From contig JAXGMN010000038.1 in the NCBI GenBank assembly GCA_040768665.1, positions 1 through 64,000 on the forward strand: 64,000 nt of DNA. The letters are read 5' to 3'. Positions 42,645-50,720 of this stretch are shown in pieces (the first letter of the stretch is position 1; each line of letters starts with the position of its first letter). Origin of the DNA: JABWBD01 sp040768665. GTDB taxonomy: Bacteria > Planctomycetota > Planctomycetia > Pirellulales > Thermoguttaceae. The notes below the pieces were generated by a model. It was not told the DNA's origin, ran no database searches, and saw only the letters and a program-made list of their open reading frames with translations. The translations under genes and the position numbers were made by a program.

Positions 42645-44468
42645 ATGCGTCATTCAACGTTGATTTCCGTGGTGGCATTCTTCGGATTCACGGCGGGAGC
42701 GGTTGCCGCCGAACACGCGGGCGTCGATCTCACCCGGCTCGCCGGCTGGGACATCGTTATCGCGGAAGACGCATCGCCCAGCGAGATCTACGCCGCCGAA
42801 GAGTTCCGCTCGATCTTCGCCCAGGCGACCGGCATTGAACTCGCCACGGTCACGGCCCCCGACCGAGCCGACCGGCACGTCTTCATCGGCGCGAGCAACT
42901 TCCTGGCCGCCAGCCCGGTCGGATTCGACGCCGCTGCCATGGGGCCGGAAAGCCTGCGGGTCGTCGTCCGCGACAACCTCATTGCCATCGCCGGCGGCCG
43001 GCCCCGCGGCACGCTCTACGGCGTGTACACCTTCCTGGAAGACTACCTGGGCGTGCGGTTTCTCACCGCCGACCATAACCATGTTCCGAAGTTGCCGGAG
43101 AAGGCCGTGATCGGCCCCCTTAACCGTTCCTATGAGCCGCCGCTGGTGTTCCGCTGGAGCTACTACGGCGAGACCAATCGCTCACCCATGCTGGCCGCCC
43201 GGCTGCGGGTCAACACGATCGGCGGCGAAGCGAAATACGGCGGCAAGACCGGCCAGTCGCTCATCGGCCACTCCTTCGGCAACCAGATCCCGATGGCCAG
43301 GTACGGCAAGGAGCATCCGGAGTATTATGCCCTGCGCAACGGCAAGCGACTGTCGGACGGCCGGGACGACTGGTACGACACCGAGCCGTGTCTGACCAAT
43401 CCCGAGGTGCTCGAAATTGTGAAGGAGGCGGTGCTGGCCGAGTTGAAGGCAAATCCGGGCAAGGAGAACGTCGCGGTCAGCCAGAACGACAACCCCAAGA
43501 ACTGCCTTTGCCCGAACTGCAAAGCCATCGACGACCGCGAGGGCACGCCGATGGGCTCGCTGCTGGAGTTCGTCAACGCCATTGCCGACGCAGTCGCCAA
43601 GGAGCACCCGGCGGTCAAGGTGGGGACCCTCAGCTACTGGTACACGCGCAAGCCTCCCAAAACGCTCAAGCCGCGGCCGAACGTCCAGATCCAGCTCTGC
43701 AGCATCGAATGCTGCCAGCTCCACCCGATCAACGACCCGACGTGTGAGAAGAACGTCCAATTCTGCAAGGACATGGACGAGTGGGGCCGGCTCACCGACA
43801 ACATCTTCATCTGGAACTACAACACCAACTTCCACAATTACCTGTTGCCCTGCCCGAATCTCCGGGTGATCGAGCCGAACATCCGCTATTTCGTGGCCAA
43901 GGGCGCGAAGGGCGTGTTTATGCAGGCCGCCGGCAACTCGACCGGCGCGGAACTGTCGGACCTGCGCAACTACGTGATGGCCAACCTGCTGTGGGACCCA
44001 AGTCGCAGCGGTCGGCAACTGGCCGACGAGTTCCTCGACCTCCACTACGGCAGGGCCGCGCCGCCGATCCGGCGGTTCATCAACTTGTACCACGACCACT
44101 GCGAGTCGAAGGGCATCCACCGCAACTGCTACGGCCGGGCAGCGGACTTCGCCATCGATGAGACCATCGCCAAGGCGGCGATGGATGCGTTTGCCGAGGC
44201 GCTGGCGCTGGCCGACAGCGACGCGGTGCGATCGCGCGTCGAAAAAGCCTCGATCTGTGCCTACCGCGCGGCGATCGAGCCCGCCTGGGAGGTCCCCGAA
44301 GGCAAGAGGCCGCTGGAGGCTGCCCAAGCTCAGAAGATGCGGCCGCTGGTCGAGAGATTCTGCGAATTGTGCGCCAAGTACGAAATGCCGATGTTCGCCG
44401 AGTGGATCAGCATGGAGCAAGCGAAGGAACGTCTGCGCGCGAACCTGAGGTTCAACGGAGCAAAATAG
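42645..44468 (+). CDS. Exported DUF4838 protein (GH20/GH67-like layout)
   Basis: A protein of 607 residues with signal peptide (RHSTLISVVAFFGFTAGAVA). The N-terminal part (YAAEEFRSIFAQATGIEL, GPESLRVVVRDNLIAIAGG, RGTLYGVYTFLEDYLGVRFL) resembles the small alpha/beta domain preceding the barrel of GH20/GH67 hexosaminidases and glucuronidases. The DUF4838 barrel follows: VAVSQNDNPKNCLCPNCKAI, SYWYTRKPPKTL, DNIFIWNYNTNFHNYL. Several paired Cys may form disulfides or bind metal. GAAAGGA precedes the ATG. With sulfatases upstream, glycan hydrolysis is likely but the reaction is unknown. Confidence 0.85.
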   Translation: MRHSTLISVVAFFGFTAGAVAAEHAGVDLTRLAGWDIVIAEDASPSEIYAAEEFRSIFAQATGIELATVTAPDRADRHVFIGASNFLAASPVGFDAAAMGPESLRVVVRDNLIAIAGGRPRGTLYGVYTFLEDYLGVRFLTADHNHVPKLPEKAVIGPLNRSYEPPLVFRWSYYGETNRSPMLAARLRVNTIGGEAKYGGKTGQSLIGHSFGNQIPMARYGKEHPEYYALRNGKRLSDGRDDWYDTEPCLTNPEVLEIVKEAVLAELKANPGKENVAVSQNDNPKNCLCPNCKAIDDREGTPMGSLLEFVNAIADAVAKEHPAVKVGTLSYWYTRKPPKTLKPRPNVQIQLCSIECCQLHPINDPTCEKNVQFCKDMDEWGRLTDNIFIWNYNTNFHNYLLPCPNLRVIEPNIRYFVAKGAKGVFMQAAGNSTGAELSDLRNYVMANLLWDPSRSGRQLADEFLDLHYGRAAPPIRRFINLYHDHCESKGIHRNCYGRAADFAIDETIAKAAMDAFAEALALADSDAVRSRVEKASICAYRAAIEPAWEVPEGKRPLEAAQAQKMRPLVERFCELCAKYEMPMFAEWISMEQAKERLRANLRFNGAK

Positions 44469-44537
44469 TCAAAGTCTGGACAGTCAATGGGACCACTTTC
44501 AAGAAACCATTCCTCTACGACGTTGCCGAGCAATACT

Positions 44538-44580
44538 AACCCGAAGCGCAAGCGAGGGGCCCTCACTTGCGCTTCGGGTT
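44538..44580 (+). terminator. 15-bp perfect hairpin after the DUF4838 gene
   Basis: AACCCGAAGCGCAAG (44538-44552) pairs perfectly with CTTGCGCTTCGGGTT (44566-44580); the loop contains GAGGG/CCCTC, which can extend the stem. It is 70 bp after the stop. There is no T-run, so it may be a dispersed hairpin acting as a 3' end. Confidence 0.55.
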
Positions 44581-44660
44581 GGTATGAGGATACTCCGTGC
44601 CGTGGTAATAACTAAGGACGAGACGAACGTTGTTGCGAAGTTGCCTCAAGGAGTCGTTCT

Positions 44661-45926
44661 ATGTCGAAGACCGTGTTGAAAATCGTTGTTGCGTGTCTGA
44701 TTGTGTCGTCGTTCGCCCGCCCGGCCCAGGCCCAAGAAGAAGTTCGCCGCCTGCCCGTCAAGGTGTACCTCGACAAGATGCAAGGGGGCTGGTTGGGCCA
44801 GATGGTCGGAGTCGGCTGGGGAGGGCCCACGGAGTTCAAGTGGAAGGCGGCGATGATTCCCGAAAACGAGATGCCGTCCTGGAAGCCCGAACTGATCAAC
44901 CAGTTCAATCAGGACGACATCTATGTCGAGATGACATTTCTGCGGACGCTGGAACTGTACGGGCTGGATGCCCCGATCCGCCAGGCGGGCGTCGACTTCG
45001 CCAATAGCCGCTATCGGCTCTGGCACGCCAACCTGTTCGGCCGCGACAATCTCCGGGTCGGCATCGCCCCGCCCGACAGCGGCCATCCCCAATTCAACGC
45101 CCACGCCGACGACATCGACTACCAGATCGAAGCCGATTATTCGGGCCTGATCGCCCCGGGGCTGCCCAACGCGGCCATCGCCCTGGGCGAGACCTTCGGC
45201 CGATTGATGAACTACGGCGACGGGCTCTACGGCGGCCAGTTCGTCGGCGGCATGTACACCGAAGCCTTCTTTGAGAGCGACCCGGTGAAGCTGGTTCGCT
45301 TCGGCCTTCAATGCATCCCCGGCGAGAGCCAGTACGCGGAGTGTATCCGCGACGTGTTGCACTGGTACGAAGAAGAGCCCGACGACTGGCAGAAGACGTG
45401 GCAGAAGATCGAGGACAAGTATCAGAAGAACCCCCAGTACCGCCGCTTCTCGTGCGACAAGGGCGACTTCAACATCGACGCCAAGATCAACGGCGCCTAC
45501 ATCGTGATGGGGCTCCTCTACGGCAAGGGTGATCTCGACCGTTCGATCGTCATCTCCTGCCGCTGCGGCCAGGACAGCGACTGCAACCCGTCGAGCGTAG
45601 GCGGCGTGCTCTTCACCACCCTCGGCGCCGCGAAACTGCCCAAACGGTTCACGCGCGAGGTCAAGACGGACGTGAAGTTCAGCTACACCGACTACACGCT
45701 GCCGGAGCTCTACGCGGTATGCGAGAAGCTGGCCCGGCAGATGGTGGTGAAGCACGGCGGGCGGATCGAGCGGGAGCGGGGCGAGGAAGTGTTTGTGATC
45801 CCCGTCCGGAAGCCCGTGCCCAGCAAACTCGAACAGTGCTGGGAGCCCGGCCCGGCAGCCGATAGCAAGTTCACGCCGGAAGAAAGAAAGGCCATTTTGT
45901 TCAAGCCGGTTGGCAAAGGAGAGTAA
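44661..45926 (+). CDS. Exported ADP-ribosylglycohydrolase-family protein
   Basis: A protein of 421 residues with a signal peptide (KIVVACLIVSSFARPAQAQ). The ADP-ribosylglycohydrolase fold is shown by DKMQGGWLGQMVGVGWGGPTE, FNQDDIYVEMTFLRTLELYG, HADDIDYQIEADYSGLIAPG and the C-terminal magnesium-site motif CRCGQDSDCNPSSVGG. Classical members remove ADP-ribose from proteins or act on DraT targets inside the cell; an exported member next to sulfatases and a DUF4838 protein may instead act on a glycosidic bond in a glycan. AAGGAG lies before the ATG. Repeats follow it directly. Confidence 0.85.
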   Translation: MSKTVLKIVVACLIVSSFARPAQAQEEVRRLPVKVYLDKMQGGWLGQMVGVGWGGPTEFKWKAAMIPENEMPSWKPELINQFNQDDIYVEMTFLRTLELYGLDAPIRQAGVDFANSRYRLWHANLFGRDNLRVGIAPPDSGHPQFNAHADDIDYQIEADYSGLIAPGLPNAAIALGETFGRLMNYGDGLYGGQFVGGMYTEAFFESDPVKLVRFGLQCIPGESQYAECIRDVLHWYEEEPDDWQKTWQKIEDKYQKNPQYRRFSCDKGDFNIDAKINGAYIVMGLLYGKGDLDRSIVISCRCGQDSDCNPSSVGGVLFTTLGAAKLPKRFTREVKTDVKFSYTDYTLPELYAVCEKLARQMVVKHGGRIERERGEEVFVIPVRKPVPSKLEQCWEPGPAADSKFTPEERKAILFKPVGKGE

Positions 45927-45964
45927 TCCTGATCTTGGCGTGGTTCAGATGCGCGTGACAACGG

Positions 45965-46200
45965 GTAGGTCCCGCTTGCCGAGCGGGACCTCGCCCCACA
46001 GGTCCCGCTCGGCAAGCTTGTCGTCCACACATCTCCATGACCCCCGTGGCCTCGTGCCACGGGTGAACGAGGTTCGGCAGCTAGCACGCGTCCTCCAACG
46101 CACTTCGCGCCCCCTGCCGCCTCGTGCGGCAGGGGCCAAAGGTTCGCCAGCTAGAAAATGCACGACTTGCATAGAACGACGAGCTCGGCAAGCGGGACCC
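45965..46200. repeat. Mixed palindromic repeats after the ADP-ribosylglycohydrolase gene
   Basis: Contains GGTCCCGCTTGCCGAGCGGGACC (arms from about 45966) and its inverted partner to about 46020, the family seen at 10145-10257, then CCCCGTGGCCTCGTGCCACGGG and CCCCTGCCGCCTCGTGCGGCAGGGG units at about 46040-46135 related to the 42.3-kb cluster, and another GCTCGGCAAGCGGGACC near 46190. Confidence 0.7.
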
Positions 46201-46204
46201 ACTT

Positions 46205-46828
46205 CTGTTACCTACCGAAGGCCATTCGCAGTTCGCCCTTTCCGCGGCCTGGATGTACGGCAAGGCCCTCTCGCCGTGCTACGAGTATTTCGTACGGCAC
46301 AACCCCAAGGAAACGGCCTTCGAGCTCAAGGCGCACGCGCTGTATCGCTGGCTCGGCCGGCACCGCCGCGAGACGAGTCCGCCTGGGGCTGGTCGTGCCT
46401 GGTGGCGGGCGAGTTCCTGCTCGCCTTGCGCGAACACACCAGCGATGCGTCGCCGCCCAGATCGACCAGAAGTGTACCAGCGCGCGCTGCGATGGTGCCT
46501 CGACGCCTGCCAGTTCGACGACGGCGCCCACGGCATGTTCGGCCGCGACGACAAGTGGGTCGGCCAAGGCGCCGGCGCGATCCTGCTCTACACCTTGCTG
46601 CGGCAGCGTCAGGCCATCCCGGACGAGATGGAGCGGGCCTATCGGCCCAAGATCGAAAAGAGCTGGCGCTGATGCTCGACCACACGCGCCCCGACACCTA
46701 CCCAACCGACGGCTACATCCGCGTCACCGGCGCGACCACGACGAAGCCGCCGGAAAACCTGATGTGGATGATGGCCTGGACCGTGGAGGCGCTCTGGAAG
46801 GAGGAAGGTCTTTGCCGCGGCCTAGTGG
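46205..46828 (+). pseudogene. Frameshifted remnant of a helical (alpha/alpha-barrel-like) protein
   Basis: Protein-like text is spread over alternating frames with no single start: EGHSQFALSAAWMYGKALSP to LYRWLGRHRR in one frame; ESAWGWSCLVAGEFLLALRE in the next; back to EVYQRALRWCLDACQFDDGA and HGMFGRDDKWVGQGAGAILL; then LMLDHTRPDTYPTDGYIRV and PENLMWMMAWTVEALWKEE in the second frame. At least three frame changes are needed. The helical pairs recall alpha/alpha-toroid sugar-active proteins, but I cannot name the family. Both ends abut repeat elements. Confidence 0.6.
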
Positions 46829-46847
46829 TTAGTATAGACCCACCCGG

Positions 46848-47044
46848 CCCCAGGCCGGTGGGAGGGGTTTGGCGACTACGACGCAGTACCTCTCTAGTGC
46901 TTTGTCCACGCCAAAAGTTCGGTCGCGCTTGCTAGGCGATTGATCATTGTCCGCACGAAATCGCGTGCCCGACCGAAAATTTAGTCTGGACGACGCACTA
47001 GTTTCCAAACCCTCTTCCCACCGGGACAGGGCCGGGTGGGGTTT
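46848..47044. mobile_element. Nested inverted-repeat element (MITE-like, no transposase)
   Basis: Outer arms: a GC-rich hairpin ending GGTGGGAGGGGTTTGG (to about 46872) faces CCAAACCCTCTTCCCACCGG (from about 47005). Inner 108-bp unit: CTAGTGCtttGTCCA (46894-46908) faces TGGACgacGCACTAG (46987-47001), and GTTCGGTCG/CGACCGAA pair inside it. It lies between a pseudogene and a frameshifted gene. Mobility is inferred from structure alone. Confidence 0.6.
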
Positions 47045-47082
47045 CCCGAAGTCGCGCTGTACAGGTAAGGAGTTGCTGAGAA

Positions 47083-48058
47083 ATGCAAATCGGTTCAAGG
47101 CCCATAGCCTTCGCTGCCGTATGGCGATGGATCGAGACAGGACGACTTTGCTCTCCGACTGCGTCCGCTCTCTTGGCGCTCGGGCTCATTCTGGCAACCG
47201 CAAGCGGCGGTGGAACTGCGGAAGTCTCCGCTCGCGGCGAAGGCGATGCTGGGGGCATTCGAATGACCGTCGTGCCGGCAGGGCCGGTGAGCGATCAAAC
47301 CCGCGTCGAAATCCGCGTGGGGCTGGAGAACGACTCCTCGGCGCCCCGGCAGTACGATGTGCAGTTCTTCCTCGACCGGCCCGAGCCGACGGCCGAGATC
47401 GGAAGGCAGACCGTGACCGTCCCGGCCTGCGGTCGTGCCCTGGCCCGGTGCTGGTGGGAGACGCGCGGCAAACCGGGCAAGCACCAACTGGTGTGTCGCG
47501 CCGAAAGTGGAGGGCAGGCGACCGAACGGCTTTGGCCGATCGAAGTCGTGGCCTCTGATACGCCGGGACTGCCGTTCTTTCAAGGCGTGTGGCTTGAGCC
47601 GGGCGCCATCGCGGGAGTCTGCGAGACCGACCGCCTGGAAGAGACCGAGGCGAACGTGCGGGCGAGCAGCGATGCCATCTGCCGCCTGGAAATGAACATG
47701 ATGGTGCTCGTCGCCGCCCAGTACAACGCCGTCTTTTACTATCCTTCGCCGGAGGTCTGGGAGATGGATGGGACGCGCGGATACAGCCATTCTTTCCCGG
47801 CGGCCTTTGACCGGGTGAAACGCCAAATCGAGATCGAGCGGAAGTACACGCCCGTCCTGACCGCCTATCCCTGGCACAACTACCTCCACGATCCCGCCTC
47901 CGGCGGCAACAAGGTCGACCCGCGGGCCGTGCAGTTGTTCGAGTCCTATTCGGCATGGAAGAAGCAGCAAGACCGGGCAAGGAAGGAGTAAGCCTCGCTG
48001 GCCGTTTGACCTCGCCCGCTACGGATTCGAGGTCGAAGTCCATTTCCGCGAGCTGTGA
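47083..48058 (+). pseudogene. Exported protein gene with a 3' frameshift
   Basis: From ATG 47083 the frame runs to a stop at 47991 (302 residues). It has a hydrophobic segment (SALLALGLILATAS), an immunoglobulin-like beta region (VEIRVGLENDSSAPRQYDVQ, VTVPACGRALARCWWETRG) and a TIM-barrel-like part (MMVLVAAQYNAVFYYPSPEV, YTPVLTAYPWHNYLHDP). Immediately after the stop another frame encodes WPFDLARYGFEVEVHFREL and a stop at 48058, a convincing C-terminal end, so a frameshift, and perhaps a deletion, lies near 47980. AAGGAG precedes the start by 11 nt. I do not recognise the family. Confidence 0.55.
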
Positions 48059-48114
48059 TTGACGCCCGGCTGGCGGCGGCCTACCATGAAGAAGGGTTCC
48101 AAGGAGTCATTGCT

Positions 48115-48840
48115 ATGTCCGTTGCCGACGAAGCCAAGGTCTTGATGCCGGGTACCGACGCGGCGATCCCGACCGATTTTGTCTGCCGCCTCTCCGTCGA
48201 ACAGTATCATGAGATGGCGCGTGCGGGAATTCTGGGGGAGGATGCTCCCGTGGAGTTGCTCGATGGCTGGGTGGTGCCAAAGATGATCAAGAATCCTCCG
48301 CATAGTGCGATCACCGAACTGGTACGTTGGGCCTTGGAGCAGTCGCTCCCCACGGGTTGGTTTACCCGCTGCCAGGAGCCGATTACCCTTGCGGCAAGCG
48401 AGCCGGAGCCGGACGTGGCGGTTGTCCGAGGGCAGCGCCGCGATTACCTGGATCGCCATCCGGGGCCGCAGGAGACGGCATTGGTCGTCGAAGTTGCGGA
48501 CGTGAGCCTGCGGCGAGACGGCACCACGAAAAAGCGCCTTTATGCCGAGGCTGGCATTGCGGTCTACTGGATCGTGAACCTTCTGAATCGTCGCATTGAA
48601 GTCTATAGCAATCCTTCGGGTCCCGCTGAATCGCCCGATTATCGCACTCGCCGCGATTACGCCTCGACCGATGTCGTTCCCCTGACTATAGAAGGACGGC
48701 AAGAGGGAGAGATTCCGGACAGGCGGTCTTACCGTAGACGGTGCACGGCCGCATCGCGAGTCCTTCCCGGCCGCGACTCGGCAACAGCTAGACTCCCCGA
48801 TCCTGGATCTTGTGACTCGTGGACGCACGATTGTCCGTAG
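48115..48840 (+). CDS. Uma2-family endonuclease-like protein (DUF820) with aberrant tail
   Basis: A protein of 241 residues; ATG 48115 has AAGGAG 8 nt upstream. The Uma2/DUF820 PD-(D/E)XK fold is seen in VCRLSVEQYHEMARAGILGE, VELLDGWVVPKMIKNPPH, EPEPDVAVVRGQ (Asp), TALVVEVADVSLRRDGTTKK (Glu and Lys) and LYAEAGIAVYWIVNLLNRRI. From about residue 200 the sequence departs from the family; one frame over, GDSGQAVLP and a TAG at about 48735 resemble the normal AVADLLP-type ending. The frameshifted tail runs 53 bp into the convergent sulfatase. Substrate unknown; such genes are abundant in planctomycetes and cyanobacteria. Confidence 0.75.
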   Translation: MSVADEAKVLMPGTDAAIPTDFVCRLSVEQYHEMARAGILGEDAPVELLDGWVVPKMIKNPPHSAITELVRWALEQSLPTGWFTRCQEPITLAASEPEPDVAVVRGQRRDYLDRHPGPQETALVVEVADVSLRRDGTTKKRLYAEAGIAVYWIVNLLNRRIEVYSNPSGPAESPDYRTRRDYASTDVVPLTIEGRQEGEIPDRRSYRRRCTAASRVLPGRDSATARLPDPGSCDSWTHDCP

Positions 48841-50407
48841 CATCCGAATACGCGGGATTCGGCTCCATCATCCGAGCCCCCACGCCCTTTCGCCACGCGT
48901 GCAGCATCGCTTTCAGCGCTGCTGCCCGCTCAGGCTCGGCCTGGGCGAGGTCGTGTTGCTCACCCGGATCGGTGCGTAGATTGAAGAGTTGAACCGTCCC
49001 GTTCTCGAAGTACTCCAGCAGCTTATCGTCGCCCCGCCGAATCGCGCCGCCCGGGCTCTGCATGCCGTGATTGCTGTAATGGGGAAAGTGCCAGTAGATC
49101 GCTTCTCGCTTCAGATCTCCGGCGCCGGTGAGCAAAGCAGCGAAGCTGACCCCATCCCTTTCCGAATCGTCTCCAACCGCAATGCCCGTCATCTCCAGGA
49201 TCGACGGAAAGAAGTCCGTGCTGATCACGGGCACATGGCAGACGCCGGCGCGGCCGTGCCCGGGCCACTTGACCAACAGCGGCACCCGAATCCCGCCTTC
49301 GTACAGCCAACCTTTGCCGCCTCGCAGGGGCAGGTTCGACGTGGAAAATGCCTCGTCGAGCCGTGCCGGCGAGACCACCCGCTGGGGATTCCCGAAGTTC
49401 GCCGCCGACATGCCGCCATTGTCCGAGCAGAAAACCACGATGGTTCGCCGGTCCAACCCGAGCTCCTTCAGCCGCGCCAGCACCCGGCCAAAGCTCTCGT
49501 CCATGCTTTCCACCATGGCCGCGAACTGGACATTGTCCTGGACCTGCTTGATCTTGACCATTCGCCCGGGCAGCAGCCGGAATTCGCGGTATCGCTCATC
49601 GTCGAGCAAGGCACTCGACTCGGCTCGCGAAGGCATGTCTCTGACATCGGGATTGCCCTCCAGCAGAAACGGCCGGGTGGCGGTCGGCTCAGCTCGACGT
49701 CGCCTGGCTTCGTACTTCTTCACCAGGTCGGCACGGCCCTGGATCGGATCGTGGACGGCGAAGTGGGACAGATACAGGAAGAACGGCTGCTCCCGGCTCG
49801 CTTCGATGAAACGAACCGCCTCGTCCGTCAGCCGGTCGGTCAGGTAGTCATGGCCGGAATCCGCCAGTCCGTCGAGCTGCAACGGGGAATGATAGCCGGC
49901 CTTGGGCCAACCTTTGTTCCAGCGGGGAATCTGCACGTCGAATCCTTGCGCGAGAGGACCAAACGGCTCTTCGCCCAGATGCCACTTACCAATGTGTGCC
50001 GTCCGATAACCGTGCCTCTTGAGAACCTCGGCGATCGTTTCTTCCTCCAGCGGAAGCTGCTGGTGGATGCGGGCATTCTTGAGCTTCTGGAACGCAAAGT
50101 CCTTGCGGCCGGGGAGCCAATCGGTAAGCTGCAGCCGGGCCGGATATTTTCCCGTCAGGATGCTGGCCCGCGTCGGCGAACAGACGTGGCACGTGGCATA
50201 CGCCTGGGTGAACCGCACGCTTTCCCGAGCAAACTGATCGATCTGCGGCGTCTCGTAAAAAGTGCTGCCGTAGCACCCAAGATCCCGCCACCCCAGATCG
50301 TCGACCAGGAAGAACACGACGTTCGGCCGGCTCGCCTCGGACGCACTCGACAACGAGCAAACCAAACCCGTCAATGCGAGGAATACCAGATAACGTGCCA
50401 TGTGCAT
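48788..50407 (-). CDS. Exported sulfatase 4 (CSPTR type)
   Basis: A protein of 539 residues from ATG 50407 (AAGGGAAAAAC upstream); the frame is open to 50461 but the signal peptide (YLVFLALTGLVCSLSSASEA) starts here. Core strings: NVVFFLVDDLGWRDLGCYGS, ATCHVCSPTRASILTGKYPA with formylglycine Cys near 76, RTAHIGKWHLGEEPFG, VVFCSDNGGMSAANFG, IRRGDDKLLEYFENG. It contains a longer middle segment than sulfatases 1 and 2 (around FLLEGNPDVRDMPSRAES). It faces two beta-helix genes across a divergent 312-bp region, so may serve the same glycan. Confidence 0.92.
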   Translation of the reverse strand: MHMARYLVFLALTGLVCSLSSASEASRPNVVFFLVDDLGWRDLGCYGSTFYETPQIDQFARESVRFTQAYATCHVCSPTRASILTGKYPARLQLTDWLPGRKDFAFQKLKNARIHQQLPLEEETIAEVLKRHGYRTAHIGKWHLGEEPFGPLAQGFDVQIPRWNKGWPKAGYHSPLQLDGLADSGHDYLTDRLTDEAVRFIEASREQPFFLYLSHFAVHDPIQGRADLVKKYEARRRRAEPTATRPFLLEGNPDVRDMPSRAESSALLDDERYREFRLLPGRMVKIKQVQDNVQFAAMVESMDESFGRVLARLKELGLDRRTIVVFCSDNGGMSAANFGNPQRVVSPARLDEAFSTSNLPLRGGKGWLYEGGIRVPLLVKWPGHGRAGVCHVPVISTDFFPSILEMTGIAVGDDSERDGVSFAALLTGAGDLKREAIYWHFPHYSNHGMQSPGGAIRRGDDKLLEYFENGTVQLFNLRTDPGEQHDLAQAEPERAAALKAMLHAWRKGVGARMMEPNPAYSDATDNRASTSHKIQDRGV

Positions 50408-50486
50408 GTTTTTCCCTTGACTTCTGCTGTCAACCGGTCCCGTGAACGATCCGCCTCGCATCTTCAGCGCGAGCGGCGACCGACTT

Positions 50487-50554
50487 AGAGCCTATCCCAA
50501 AACTGTCGGGATGTGCCTGTCCCCTTCTCCGCGCGAGGTCTTGGGATAGGCTCT
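50487..50554. repeat. Perfect 14-bp inverted repeat in a divergent promoter region
   Basis: AGAGCCTATCCCAA (50487-50500) pairs with TTGGGATAGGCTCT (50541-50554); the 40-nt loop holds GTGCCTGTCCCC, the signature end of the window's hairpin family. It lies between the starts of sulfatase 4 and the beta-helix gene at 50721. Confidence 0.8.
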
Positions 50555-50720
50555 TGCCCAAATGGGCATGCCGGTCGGTCCGCGCACGAGCACTGCTTGG
50601 AGTTGTCGAAAAACCCATTATAATGGCTCGCACATTCCTGAGCGAGCCCAGGACCGCTTGACCGCTACCGATCGGCTCGATCCACGGGAGGCGTGCATTT
50701 CGAGAAACCAGGAGAAACCG

